Source of the DNA: SIG440 sp045586925
GTDB taxonomy: Bacteria; Bacillota; Clostridia; Monoglobales; Monoglobaceae
Direction: 5' to 3'
DNA: 64,000 nt
Assembly: GCA_045586925.1 (NCBI GenBank)
Contig: JAZNBG010000014.1
Span: 1-64,000 of the forward strand
Made by a program: the position numbers and the translations under genes
Shown: positions 24,961 to 33,261 of the stretch, piece after piece
Numbering within the stretch: position 1 is the first letter of the stretch
Layout: each line of letters starts with the position of its first letter
The notes under the pieces: model-generated
Told to the model about the DNA's origin: nothing
What the model saw: the letters and a program-made list of their open reading frames with translations, nothing else
Databases searched by the model: none

Positions 24961-25050
24961 ACCGTACTGGGATACAATAAACGCAGCAAGCTTGGGGTTA
25001 GGATTTTTAATGTTTATGGGGTACTGTAATCTTTTTTGATAATTCCACAT
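24959..25050 (-). pseudogene. cotJC: cotJC, N-terminal fragment
   Basis: On the minus strand ATG 25050 has AAGGAGGTA (25069-25061) upstream and encodes 31 codons, MWNYQKRLQYPINIKNPNPK, then LAAFIVSQYGG, the conserved N-terminus of CotJC. The frame ends inside a Gly codon at the CC core; joining it to 17466 continues with GPHGEMG. It starts 17 nt after the cotJB stop. As it stands it would give a truncated, inactive product unless element 2 is excised. Confidence 0.9.
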
Positions 25051-25067
25051 ATATCGATAATACCTCC

Positions 25068-25313
25068 TTAATTATTCCATGGCCATGGGTCGCATACCCA
25101 GGTCCATTCCTGTGTGCTGTCTACATCTTCGGCAACAATGGGACCAAACTTTTCGGCGTACTTTTTTTTCAGTTCAGCAGCCTTGTCTGCCATACGGCGA
25201 AACATCTCAAGTGCCATCCGGTCGGTTGGATGGGTGTTGAGATAAAGGTTCCATTCGTGAGCGGCAAAGGTGTATGCCATAATTTCTTTCATAAGAGAAT
25301 TGCGGTCATTCAT
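25068..25313 (-). CDS. cotJB: Spore coat protein CotJB
   Basis: 81 residues, MNDRNSLMKEIMAYTFAAHE... and ending EWTWVCDPWPWNN, the compact CotJB pattern (MxYxFAxxELNLYLDTHP-type core and W-P-W end). CotJB is a component of the inner spore coat assembled with CotJA and CotJC, made in the mother cell. The start codon overlaps the cotJA stop (ATGA at 25313-25310), showing translational coupling. Intact, unlike the next gene cotJC. Confidence 0.9.
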   Translation of the reverse strand: MNDRNSLMKEIMAYTFAAHEWNLYLNTHPTDRMALEMFRRMADKAAELKKKYAEKFGPIVAEDVDSTQEWTWVCDPWPWNN

Positions 25314-25492
25314 CTGTCTGACGCCTCCTTGCCAAGAGATTGTTTACCATAAACTCCAAGAGGCAGGTCAAGTGTCGGGAAGATTGTTCCGCGGCTGAGA
25401 CCCATCTCAGGACTGTAGAGGTTACGGTCGTTTGCTATTTGTATAGGAACATATGCATAGCCTTCGGGCATAATAGTTTGCATATTTAACAT
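25310..25492 (-). CDS. cotJA: Spore coat-associated protein CotJA
   Basis: 60 residues; YAYVPIQIANDRNLYSPEMG followed by LSRGTIFPTLDLPLGVYGKQ matches CotJA, which has the conserved W/YVPxQ...YxPexaLxxGTlFPeLdxP core. First gene of the cotJA-cotJB-cotJC operon. In B. subtilis this operon is under the mother-cell factor sigma-E; upstream on the minus strand CATAAGATA (25543-25535) fits a mother-cell -10 only loosely, so I do not call a promoter. Confidence 0.9.
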   Translation of the reverse strand: MLNMQTIMPEGYAYVPIQIANDRNLYSPEMGLSRGTIFPTLDLPLGVYGKQSLGKEASDR

Positions 25493-25607
25493 AAACTTTC
25501 ATTCCTTTCCTGAGGATGTAAAAGCTCCTCGATTTATCTTATGTAGCAAATCGACAAAAGGTTACAAAAAATAGTTTGATTTTTTCTATATAGTTGTTTT
25601 TTTTCTA

Positions 25608-25635
25608 TTGACAAAAGGTTTTTAAGTGATAAAAT
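25608..25635 (+). promoter_or_regulatory. Promoter of the MATE gene
   Basis: TTGACA (25608-25613) and TAAAAT (25630-25635) with a 16-bp spacer. The -10 overlaps the upstream in-frame ATG at 25634, so that codon cannot be in the transcript; this fixes the real start at GTG 25682. Confidence 0.7.
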
Positions 25636-25681
25636 GAACTTGGTAAAAATAAGTATCACAAAATCTCAAGAGGTGGTTTGT

Positions 25682-27031
25682 GTGAAAACAGGCTTTGACC
25701 TTACCGAAGGACCGATATTAAAGAAGTTTATACAGGTTACCGTGCCTATATTGCTGAACAGTTTTATAGGTAAGTTTTATAACATTGCCGACACTATAGT
25801 TGTAGGTAAATTTGCAGGTGCAGACGCTATGCAGGCGATAGCGGCTGTGGGAACAAGCGGAGTTCTGGTTGCGTTAATCGTGAATTTGTTTATGGGACTT
25901 TCTGTTGGCAGCAATGTAGTGTGTGCAAATTATTACGGCGCAAGGGATTACGGCGGTTTTTCAAAAGCTATGCACACATCCATAATGTTTGGTGTTGTAT
26001 TGGGCATTCCCCTTGCATTGTTTGGTTGTTTAGTATCTGAGCCACTGCTTAGAATGATGGACACCCCTGATGATGTAATCGGCAAGGCGACTCTTTATAT
26101 GAAGATATATTTTTCGGGAACTCCTGTATCAATGATCAGTTGGTATGCCACATCTGTTTTGCGTGCCATAGGAGACACAAAAAAGCCTTTATACATACTG
26201 ATTGTTTCCGGTATTTTGAATATTGTTTTGAATGTCGTGTGTGTTGTGGGATTTAAAATGGATGTTGCAGGCGTTGCAATCGGAACAGTCGCATCCCAAC
26301 TGTATTCTGCAGCTTCGATTTTGATTTATCTTACAAAGATAGAGCCTGAACTCAGACTGGATATTAAAAAACTGCGTTTGTACGGTAATGAGGCAAAGCG
26401 TATTTTAAAGATAGGTATTCCTGCCGGAATGGACAGCATAATGTTTAGCTTGTCAAACACGGTTATACAGTCGGCAGTTAATTCCTTTGGAAGTACCGTT
26501 CTTGCGGCAAACAGTGCGGCGCTTAAGTATAATCAGTTAAGCAATACTTTGATTGCATCGGGAAAACACGCTTGTGTCAGCTTTGTAGGGCAGAATATGG
26601 GTGCAAGAAAGTATGAAAGAATTAAAAAAGTTATAAGAATATCAATGATAGCCACATCTGTCATAACAATTGCTTTTGATGCGATTATTGTGCTGAACGG
26701 CAGATTTTTCCTTGGCTTTTTCACCAACGAAGTATCGGTTATAGATGAAGGTATCAAATATCTTGCAATTGTGGTTGCTCCGTTTTTTGTTTTGGGAATA
26801 AGCGATATTTTGGGTGGCTCATTAAGGGGAATGGGATATAATAGTGCTCCTATGGTAATAAATCTTTTGGGTATATGTCTTTTTCGTGTGGTGTGGGTGC
26901 TGCTGGTTTTGCCCCTTCACAACACTTATGAAATGTTGCTGCTTTCATACCCGGCTTCGTGGATTGTGACATTAACTGCAACACTCGGTGTATATGCATA
27001 CGCAAAAAGAAGGGTTTTAAAACAACGGTAA
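25682..27031 (+). CDS. MATE-family efflux transporter
   Basis: 449 residues from GTG 25682, preceded by AGAGGTGG. About twelve hydrophobic helices in two six-helix halves; typical MATE elements are the N-terminal PILKKFIQVTVPILLNSFIG and ADTIVVGKFAGADAMQAIAA. MATE pumps exchange Na+ or H+ for cationic drugs or metabolites across the membrane. The substrate cannot be inferred. It is transcribed away from the cotJ operon and may share transcription with the hydrolase 35 nt downstream. Confidence 0.9.
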   Translation: MKTGFDLTEGPILKKFIQVTVPILLNSFIGKFYNIADTIVVGKFAGADAMQAIAAVGTSGVLVALIVNLFMGLSVGSNVVCANYYGARDYGGFSKAMHTSIMFGVVLGIPLALFGCLVSEPLLRMMDTPDDVIGKATLYMKIYFSGTPVSMISWYATSVLRAIGDTKKPLYILIVSGILNIVLNVVCVVGFKMDVAGVAIGTVASQLYSAASILIYLTKIEPELRLDIKKLRLYGNEAKRILKIGIPAGMDSIMFSLSNTVIQSAVNSFGSTVLAANSAALKYNQLSNTLIASGKHACVSFVGQNMGARKYERIKKVIRISMIATSVITIAFDAIIVLNGRFFLGFFTNEVSVIDEGIKYLAIVVAPFFVLGISDILGGSLRGMGYNSAPMVINLLGICLFRVVWVLLVLPLHNTYEMLLLSYPASWIVTLTATLGVYAYAKRRVLKQR

Positions 27032-27066
27032 ATTAATTAAATAAAATATATTTGGGGGAATCGAAA

Positions 27067-27780
27067 ATGTGGAACGGTTTTAAAAGTGAAGAATTTGAAT
27101 TTGAGGGATTTGATGCAATAATTGTATATCCCGATTGCGAGCCTATTGGCAGAATGGTGCTCAAGACTGAATATATGAGTGCCTTCCCCGGTTTTGATAT
27201 TGCGATGCTTAACAGAGGCTACTACATCATCCATGTTAATCATATATGTCGCTGGGCAATTGACGAGGATTTAAGGGTAATGGCAGAGTTTGTGAAATTC
27301 TGTGCAAAGAAGCTTGGCACAGAGGAAAAGTGCATCCCCGAGGGTATGAGTGCAGGCGGTATGCAGGCTTTAAGATTTGCTCAGGAATATCCCGAGCTTG
27401 TTGCGGTTATGTACGTCGATGCACCTGCTGTTAATATGCTTAGCCAGTGCGGTCTTGGTCGTAATACTGTAACAAAGGAAAAAACAACAAGAGAGATGTA
27501 TGAATTCTATAACCTTGATGCCGAATCCTTGATTGCCTTCCGCAGAAGCCCCATTGATTTTATGGATAAGCTGACCGATAATGATATTCCTATTGTTTTG
27601 GTATATGGCGATGCAGACGAGGCAGTAATATGGGAAGAAAGCGGTAAGTGGCTTGTTGAACACTACAAAGCCAAGGGCGGCAATATGAAGACAATCTTAA
27701 AGCCCGGTTGTGGACATCATCCTCACGGACTTGAAGACCCCACACCGATTATAGAGTTTATCGAACAGAACTACAGATAG
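27067..27780 (+). CDS. Alpha/beta-hydrolase fold protein
   Basis: 237 residues. The nucleophile elbow is GMSAGGM (GxSxG), an acid Asp is likely in VLVYGDADEAV and the His in KPGCGHHPHGL near the C-terminus, completing a Ser-Asp-His triad. The pattern of a small esterase or dienelactone-hydrolase-like enzyme; substrate unknown. ATG 27067 has GGGGGA upstream. A large bidirectional terminator follows. Confidence 0.8.
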   Translation: MWNGFKSEEFEFEGFDAIIVYPDCEPIGRMVLKTEYMSAFPGFDIAMLNRGYYIIHVNHICRWAIDEDLRVMAEFVKFCAKKLGTEEKCIPEGMSAGGMQALRFAQEYPELVAVMYVDAPAVNMLSQCGLGRNTVTKEKTTREMYEFYNLDAESLIAFRRSPIDFMDKLTDNDIPIVLVYGDADEAVIWEESGKWLVEHYKAKGGNMKTILKPGCGHHPHGLEDPTPIIEFIEQNYR

Positions 27781-27840
27781 GAGTTTGCAATGCAAACTTA
27801 TTGCGCAGCAAAAAATTGAGAAAAAATGCTGAACATTTAT

Positions 27841-27939
27841 AAAAAAGACCTCTTATGGCAGATTAAAACAAAACTGACACCGTTTGAAAAACGATGTCAG
27901 TATGTTGTTTAAAGATTAGCTGCCATAAAGGTCTTTTTT
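27841..27939. terminator. Bidirectional terminator with nested hairpins
   Basis: The outer arms AAAAAAGACCTCTTATGGCA (from 27841) and CTGCCATAAAGGTCTTTTTT (27920-27939) pair with one bulged base. Inside them a second 13-bp stem, ACTGACACCGTTT / AAACGATGTCAGT (27873-27885, 27889-27901), is nested. There are T runs on both strands between convergent genes. A short MITE origin is possible given the two-level dyad. Confidence 0.8.
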
Positions 27940-27986
27940 GTATGATTCAAGACTCTAACCCCTTATGTATTTACAACCATGTACTA

Positions 27987-28502
27987 TTAGTCAAGAACAA
28001 GTGAGGGAGCAGTATAAACTCTTGCGGCGTATTCGCTGTCAAGTGAGTAAAGTCCTTTTGCGTCGCCTCCGAAAAGTTCCATCTTTTTAATCATATCATC
28101 AGCATTCTTTTCTTCTTCAAGCTGTTCTTTTACAAACCAGTCAAGGAACTGCATTGTTCTGAAATCTTTTACATCGTATGCTGCCGCATAAATGTCGTTG
28201 ATAAGACTTGTTACAAATTGCTCGTGCTCAAGGCCTGCCTTAAGAGGATCCATCAATGTTTTAAGCTCCTTATCAGGTTTATCAATTGCGCCAAGTTCTA
28301 CCTTTTCGCCGCACATCTGCAGATATCTGAGAAAAAGCATTGCGTGGTCTCTTTCCTCCTGTGCCTGAATCATATACCAGTTTGCAAAACCATCAAGACC
28401 TTCTGCCTCGTAAAATACAGAAAAATCAAGATACAGATATGCAGAATATAATTCTTTTGTTATTTGCTCGTTAAGTAATTTTGAAACATTTTTATCTAAC
28501 AT
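27987..28502 (-). CDS. ftnA: Ferritin
   Basis: 171 residues, the non-haem bacterial ferritin length. Ferroxidase-centre residues are visible: Glu17 in ITKELYSAY, the EERDH pair (QAQEERDHA), and later LEHEQFVT and EQLEEE. It stores iron as ferric mineral in a 24-mer and limits Fenton chemistry. It lies downstream of rubrerythrin and perR on the same strand, separated by 66 nt with a hairpin (28529-28555, stem GCGGTCA/TGACCGC) that could attenuate or process the message. A PerR regulon is therefore likely. Confidence 0.93.
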   Translation of the reverse strand: MLDKNVSKLLNEQITKELYSAYLYLDFSVFYEAEGLDGFANWYMIQAQEERDHAMLFLRYLQMCGEKVELGAIDKPDKELKTLMDPLKAGLEHEQFVTSLINDIYAAAYDVKDFRTMQFLDWFVKEQLEEEKNADDMIKKMELFGGDAKGLYSLDSEYAARVYTAPSLVLD

Positions 28503-28568
28503 AATATAAAATCCTCCTGTTAAAGATTGCGGTCACAGGAAAATCCCATGACCGCGCATTTTGCATTT

Positions 28569-29156
28569 TTAGCCGAAGTATCTCTTAAGAAGTCCTTCCA
28601 AGCCCTTTCCGTGCCTTGCCTCGTCACGAGCCATTTCGTGAACAGTGTCATGAATAGCATCAAGACCGTTTTTCTTTGCGCAGGATGCAAGGTCAAACTT
28701 ACCCTGAGTTGCACCATATTCGCAGTCAACTCTCCATCTGAGATTGTCCTTTGTTGTAGCCTTCATATTGGGTTCTAAATCTTCACCAAGAAGTTCTGCA
28801 AACTTTGCAGCGTGTTCTGCTTCTTCAAAAGCTGCCTTTTCCCAATAAAGACCAACTTCAGAATAGCCTTCACGATGAGCAATTCTTGCCATACAGAGAT
28901 ACATTCCAACTTCTGCACATTCGCCATTGAAGTTTGCCATAAGCTGTTCAAAGATATACTTTTTATCTTCTTCGCTGATGTCAGGATTATTTTTTACTGT
29001 TTTGCCATAAACACCATATTCGTGTTCTGCAGCGAGAGCTGCGCCTTCCTGCATTTCTTTGAACTTGTCTGCAGGAACCTTACATACAGGGCACTGTGCA
29101 GGTGCTGCATCGCCCTCGTGAACATAACCACATACTGAACATACAAATTTTTTCAT
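28569..29156 (-). CDS. Reverse rubrerythrin (N-terminal rubredoxin domain)
   Basis: 195 residues. An N-terminal rubredoxin-like Fe(Cys)4 site, CSVCGYVHEG ... CPVCKVP, is followed by a di-iron four-helix domain with GECAEVGMY, EEAEHAAKF and ARDEARHGK ligands. This domain order is the reverse of classical rubrerythrin and marks the clostridial H2O2/O2 reductases. It reduces peroxide with electrons from NADH through rubredoxin. Sits 26 nt after perR, ahead of ferritin: an oxidative-stress operon. Confidence 0.92.
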   Translation of the reverse strand: MKKFVCSVCGYVHEGDAAPAQCPVCKVPADKFKEMQEGAALAAEHEYGVYGKTVKNNPDISEEDKKYIFEQLMANFNGECAEVGMYLCMARIAHREGYSEVGLYWEKAAFEEAEHAAKFAELLGEDLEPNMKATTKDNLRWRVDCEYGATQGKFDLASCAKKNGLDAIHDTVHEMARDEARHGKGLEGLLKRYFG

Positions 29157-29182
29157 AATAAATTTCCCCCTAAAAATAAAAT

Positions 29183-29575
29183 TTAATTTTTAACATTTTT
29201 ACACTTTGAACACTTTCCCACAAACATTGTGTAGTGTTCATAAATTTCGCCGTTAAACCTGTCGGCTGCCCATTTGTTGATATTTATCGGCGGCTCTTCG
29301 TCAATGTCATCTATCTGTCCGCAAATGCTGCAGCAAACATGATAGTGTGGCATTGGATTGCCGTCGAAATGTTCAACAGATGTGCCGATGTTTAACTTTT
29401 GAATTGTGCCCATCTCCGCAAGCATCGAAAGGTTTCTGTACACCGTACCAAGACTTATGTTTGGTATAAGCTTTCTTACCTCGGAGTAGACCCAGTCAGC
29501 AGTAGGATGACATTTTGTCCCTTGAACTACCTCAAGGATTGCCTCGCGCTGCCTGCTTCTTTTTGTTGTAACCAT
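29183..29575 (-). CDS. perR: PerR-like Fur-family peroxide regulator
   Basis: 130 residues. Winged HTH (RQREAILEVVQGTKCHPTAD ... SLGTVYRNLSML), a regulatory metal region HFDGNPMPHYHVCC, and two CxxC zinc pairs (CSIC, CSKC). PerR uses Fe2+/His oxidation to sense peroxide and then releases its operators. Target genes rubrerythrin and ferritin follow on the same strand, and a near-consensus PerR box covers the -10 of its own promoter (29606-29620). Fur or Zur are alternatives, but the neighbours favour PerR. Confidence 0.88.
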   Translation of the reverse strand: MVTTKRSRQREAILEVVQGTKCHPTADWVYSEVRKLIPNISLGTVYRNLSMLAEMGTIQKLNIGTSVEHFDGNPMPHYHVCCSICGQIDDIDEEPPININKWAADRFNGEIYEHYTMFVGKCSKCKNVKN

Positions 29576-29605
29576 AACAGCACCTCATTTCAATATTGAT
29601 AACTG

Positions 29606-29641
29606 TTACTATTATTATAACAAAAAAATTTTGTTTGTCAA
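29606..29641 (-). promoter_or_regulatory. perR promoter overlapped by a PerR box
   Basis: Minus strand: TTGACA (29641-29636), 16-bp spacer, TATAAT (29619-29614). The sequence TTATAATAATAGTAA (29620-29606) matches the PerR box TTATAATNATTATAA at all but two positions and covers the -10, fitting autorepression of the perR-rubrerythrin-ferritin operon. Confidence 0.8.
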
Positions 29642-29694
29642 TAGGTTTTTAAAAGATTTTTCACTTTTTTTGAAAAATTTTTCCAATATACAAA

Positions 29695-29724
29695 ACACCC
29701 GAACCTGATAAAAGATTCGGGTGT
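29695..29724 (-). terminator. Terminator after the CD1247-like gene
   Basis: Perfect 9-bp stem ACACCCGAA / TTCGGGTGT with TTTTG on the minus-strand 3' side. Confidence 0.75.
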
Positions 29725-29736
29725 CTGGATTAAATC

Positions 29737-30138
29737 TTATTCTTCGCAGTCGCAATCGCATTCGCATTCGCATTCAAAATCAAACTCAATTGTTTCGCCG
29801 CAGGTGGGGCAGATAACTTCGCCCTCCATCAGTTCTTCTTCTGCAACAATCAGCTCTTCGCCGCAGTTCTGACAGATAACTTCAAATTCGTCATCCTCGT
29901 CATATTCATCATATTCGTCGAAAATCTCGTCACAAATTGTGTCGATATCTTCTTCGATGTCGTCAATAACGTCTGCAATAAAGCCTTGTTCGTCATCAAG
30001 TGCTTCTATTTCGTCTGCAACATCGCCCAAAAACTCAATGATTGCTGAAAGAAGTTTTGCTTCGTACTTTTCCTTATCAAGTTTCATTCCGTCAGCAAGT
30101 CCTTTAAGGTATGCCGCACGGTTGGTTAATTCTGACAT
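29737..30138 (-). CDS. CD1247-domain protein with zinc ribbon and acidic Cys-rich tail
   Basis: 133 residues. The N-terminal helix pair (NRAAYLKGLADGMKLDKEKY) is the CD1247 N-terminal domain, common in Clostridia. A run of Asp/Glu follows, then a CxxC ... CxxC zinc ribbon (CQNCGEEL ... CPTCGETI) and an unusual tail CECECDCDCEE with alternating Cys and acid. Function unknown. Transcribed separately from efp, whose terminator lies between. Confidence 0.75.
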   Translation of the reverse strand: MSELTNRAAYLKGLADGMKLDKEKYEAKLLSAIIEFLGDVADEIEALDDEQGFIADVIDDIEEDIDTICDEIFDEYDEYDEDDEFEVICQNCGEELIVAEEELMEGEVICPTCGETIEFDFECECECDCDCEE

Positions 30139-30169
30139 TTAAGTCGCCTCCTTGAAATTTTAAAAATTA

Positions 30170-30193
30170 AGCCCGAACAAAAAAGTTCGGGCT
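30170..30193 (-). terminator. Terminator after efp
   Basis: Perfect 9-bp stem AGCCCGAAC / GTTCGGGCT with a six-base loop; on the minus strand it is followed by TAATTTTT. Confidence 0.8.
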
Positions 30194-30205
30194 GTGCACA
30201 ACAAA

Positions 30206-30760
30206 TTAAACTCTTGAAAGATATTCAGAAGTTCTTGTGTCGATCTTAATCATATCACCTTCGTTGATGAATGCAGGAACAGTAACAACCGCACCAGTCT
30301 CAACTGTTGCAGGCTTTGTAACGTTTGTTGCAGTGTTGCCCTTAACGCCGGGTTCTGTAGCAGTAACCACAAGCTCAACGAATGTGGGGGGTTCAACAGC
30401 AAATACGTTGCCCTTGTATGAAAGAATCATAACCTTCATATTTTCTTTAACGAATTTAAGAGCATCACCCAGTTCAGCTTCGCTGAGAGGAATCTGTTCG
30501 TATTCTTCGTCCATAAAATAGTAAAGACCGCCATCCTCGTAGAGGTATTCCATTTCCTTTCGTTCGATATGAGCCTTTTCAACCTTTTCTGTGGGGTTGA
30601 AGCTTCGTTCAACAACACCGCCTGTAACGATGTTCTTCATTTTTGTTCTTACGAACGCAGCACCCTTGCCGGGCTTTACGTGCTGAAATTCAACAACCTG
30701 GTATACATTGCCTTCAAATTCAAAGGTAATGCCATTTCTGAAATCACCAGCAGATATCAT
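30206..30760 (-). CDS. efp: Translation elongation factor P
   Basis: 184 residues, full length. Starts MISAGDFRNGITFEFEGNVY; the loop KPGKGAAF carries the conserved Lys at about position 32 that enters the peptidyl-transferase centre. The three-domain order is complete and the C-terminus RTSEYLSRV matches the family (RTgeYlsRv). EF-P rescues ribosomes stalled at polyproline. On the minus strand behind the pepP-yqeY cluster. Confidence 0.97.
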   Translation of the reverse strand: MISAGDFRNGITFEFEGNVYQVVEFQHVKPGKGAAFVRTKMKNIVTGGVVERSFNPTEKVEKAHIERKEMEYLYEDGGLYYFMDEEYEQIPLSEAELGDALKFVKENMKVMILSYKGNVFAVEPPTFVELVVTATEPGVKGNTATNVTKPATVETGAVVTVPAFINEGDMIKIDTRTSEYLSRV

Positions 30761-30854
30761 TGGTATTTCCTCCTAAACATTTTATTCTATAATATATTGT
30801 ATACTACTATTGTAAAAAAATCAAGAGAAATTTTACAATATCGTGAAATATTTA

Positions 30855-31904
30855 TCACAATTCAATTAATTCCTTTGTGACACGGGTAAGATTTTCGCAA
30901 CCATCACAAGTTACGGCAACCAAATCTTCAATCCTTACGCCACCAAATGAGGGAATATAAATCCCCGGCTCGCAACTGACAACCATATTTTCTTCCAGAA
31001 CGATTTGTGATTTTGGAGAAAGGTTTGGCAGTTCGTGAACAAGCAAGCCGACACCGTGGCCTAAAGAATGTCTGAAATACTGACCGTAGCCACAGCTTTC
31101 AATATAATCTCTTGCCGCCTTGTCAGCATCACAGCCCAAAATCCCTGCACAGATTGTGTCAAGACCAATCTGCTGGGCTTGCTTGACAATGCTGTAAACC
31201 TTTTTTTGCTCGCTACTTGCCTTGCCCACAACCACAGTACGTGTCATATCCGAGCAATATCCGTCTAAAACGCATCCAAAATCCAGCGTCACAAAATCAC
31301 CCAGCTCCACCAATTTTGCAGTAGGCACGCCGTGGGGAAGGCTTGTTCTTGCACCTGAAATTGCGATGGTGTCAAAGGATAATCCATCTGCTCCCTGTTT
31401 TCGCATAAAATACTCAATTTCAAGGGCAATATCACGTTCGGCAACACCCGGACGGATAAAGTCAAGAATATGTTCAAATGCACGACTGCCGATTTCCTCG
31501 GCTGTGCGGATTTTTTCAAGCTCGGCATCGGTTTTTTTCATTCTTAATTTATTGATATCTGCAGAGCCGAAAATAAACTCGCAATTGTCACAAAGGTCTG
31601 TCAACCTCTTAAAATCTGCCGCACTCAAAACATTATCTTCAACAATCACCGATTTTAAAGAAACCTCTTTAAAAAATTCACAAGCCGATTTTAGATAATC
31701 ATTTGTTTCAACAACTAAAAATCCTGCTGCCTCGGTTTGAGCCTGCTCGGTGTATCGTGAATCGGTAAAAACCACGCTGTTTTCTTTTGTGATTACCACA
31801 GCGCCCTCGCCACCGGTAAAACCGCTGAAGTAGCGCATATTATGAGGCGAGGTCAGCAAAAAACCTTCATATTTATTAAGAATTTCGCATAGCCTATCTT
31901 GCAT
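30855..31904 (-). CDS. M24-family Xaa-Pro aminopeptidase
   Basis: 349 residues from ATG 31904, chosen because GGAGG lies 6 nt upstream (the longer frame to 31970 overlaps the previous gene heavily). N-terminal creatinase-like domain, then the metal site: LDFGCVLDGYCSDMTRT (two Asp), HSLGHGVGLLVHE (His), CEPGIY (Glu) and VRIEDLV (Glu). Removes N-terminal residues before proline; cytosolic. Its start overlaps the end of the TIM-barrel gene by 11 nt; in many Firmicutes this enzyme sits beside efp, as here. Confidence 0.92.
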   Translation of the reverse strand: MQDRLCEILNKYEGFLLTSPHNMRYFSGFTGGEGAVVITKENSVVFTDSRYTEQAQTEAAGFLVVETNDYLKSACEFFKEVSLKSVIVEDNVLSAADFKRLTDLCDNCEFIFGSADINKLRMKKTDAELEKIRTAEEIGSRAFEHILDFIRPGVAERDIALEIEYFMRKQGADGLSFDTIAISGARTSLPHGVPTAKLVELGDFVTLDFGCVLDGYCSDMTRTVVVGKASSEQKKVYSIVKQAQQIGLDTICAGILGCDADKAARDYIESCGYGQYFRHSLGHGVGLLVHELPNLSPKSQIVLEENMVVSCEPGIYIPSFGGVRIEDLVAVTCDGCENLTRVTKELIEL

Positions 31905-32754
31905 TTTGTGCCTCCATATATATTCTTTGCATCTCTTGCGCATCACGGGTTTGTGTGCCACGGGATTCACATATTATAATCGGGGATAAATCCATTTTGG
32001 CAACAATTTGCGCAATTGGGTCAAACTCCGGCTCGTACTCTGTTTCGGCAAAGCAATGATGCTTTTTTTCGCCGCTGTTTGTATACTCTATCCGGCTGTA
32101 ATGGGCGTGAAAATGCTTTAGTCGGTATTCGCCAAGGTGTTTGTGGATTGTATCAAAAATCTGCTGATAATCTTCCATAGTTTTAAGACCGCCAAGTGTC
32201 TGTGAATTTACGTGTCCGAAATCAATTGTGGGGATAAGCCTCTCGTCAAGACTGCAAAGCTCGCAAACCTCCCAGACGGTGCCAAGCTGCTTTACCTTGC
32301 CCATAGTTTCGGGGCAGATAGCGATATCACCAAAGCCTGCATCGTCTGCCGCCTTTACCGCACGAAAAAGAGTGTCCTTGGCAAGCTCTAAAGCTTCTTT
32401 CCTTGTAATGTCACCGCAGGAGCCGGAATGTACTACTATGCGTTTTGCATTCATACATTTTGCCGCTTCAAGAGTTTTTAAAATATAATTTATGCTGTTG
32501 TCACGTTTTTCGGGGTCGGTGGATGACAGGCTTATATAATAAGGTGCGTGAACAGATAAGGCTATGCCGCACTCTGTCGCATTTTTGCCTAAAATCTGTG
32601 CCGCTTCGTCAGAAATTTTAACACCCTTGCCACACTGGTATTCGTATGCGCCAAGACCATTTTCCTTTACCCACAAAGGAGCCTCCAGCGACGATTTATG
32701 CTTTGCGGCATAAAAATCCTCACAGTTGCCCGCAGGGCCGAATATTGCACTCAT
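31894..32754 (-). CDS. Endonuclease IV-like TIM-barrel protein
   Basis: 286 residues. Metal-binding pattern of AP-endonuclease family 2 barrels: LSVHAPYYISLSS, IVVHSGS, ICPETMG, IDFGHVN, HFHAHYS, and IICESRGT near the end. That would hold a trinuclear zinc site as in Nfo, although the ligand contexts also fit sugar isomerases of the same fold. Base-excision repair nuclease is the most likely role. Operon with pepP downstream (11-nt overlap) and yqeG upstream. Confidence 0.75.
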   Translation of the reverse strand: MSAIFGPAGNCEDFYAAKHKSSLEAPLWVKENGLGAYEYQCGKGVKISDEAAQILGKNATECGIALSVHAPYYISLSSTDPEKRDNSINYILKTLEAAKCMNAKRIVVHSGSCGDITRKEALELAKDTLFRAVKAADDAGFGDIAICPETMGKVKQLGTVWEVCELCSLDERLIPTIDFGHVNSQTLGGLKTMEDYQQIFDTIHKHLGEYRLKHFHAHYSRIEYTNSGEKKHHCFAETEYEPEFDPIAQIVAKMDLSPIIICESRGTQTRDAQEMQRIYMEAQNAR

Positions 32755-32756
32755 AT

Positions 32757-33248
32757 CTATCTCTCCATACTCTTAAGTATTCTTTTTTCAAACCTTCTCT
32801 TGAATTTAACAAATCTGTCTTCGACTTCTGAAATAGGCTTTACAAGAATTGTATACATTTTAAGCCAGTTGCCGCCCCACACGTCGGTGAAAAGCTGGTC
32901 GCCCACCAGGGCGGTTTCTTTTGGCGTAACGCCCATACTGCGACACGCCCTCTTAAGATAAATGCCCAAAGGCTTCATTGCCCTTGCCTTGTAGGGAAAT
33001 CCTGCACTTTCGGCAAACCGTTTGACACGTTCGATATTATTATTAGATGCAAAAAACACGCCAAAGCCCATAAGTTGAAGTTCCTTCAGCCAACCGGCTG
33101 TTTTTTCATCAGGAACAGGGTCGGCATAGGGTGCTAAAGTATTGTCAATATCAAAAATAAATGCTTTAATTCCGCTATCCTTCAGGGCTTTTAAATCAAT
33201 ATCAAAAACCGTATCAACAAAGATTGTGGGATGTAATATATTTGCCAT
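32757..33248 (-). CDS. yqeG: YqeG-family HAD-IIIA phosphatase
   Basis: 163 residues from ATG 33248 (CGGAGA upstream; the longer frame overlaps yqeY). HAD motif I is FIFDIDNTLAPY, motif II FASNNN, and GDQLFTDVWGGN holds motif IV acids. YqeG proteins are small HAD phosphatases of unclear substrate, conserved in Firmicutes. Two nt from the next gene. Confidence 0.9.
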   Translation of the reverse strand: MANILHPTIFVDTVFDIDLKALKDSGIKAFIFDIDNTLAPYADPVPDEKTAGWLKELQLMGFGVFFASNNNIERVKRFAESAGFPYKARAMKPLGIYLKRACRSMGVTPKETALVGDQLFTDVWGGNWLKMYTILVKPISEVEDRFVKFKRRFEKRILKSMER

Positions 33249-33261
33249 ATCCAATCTCCGT

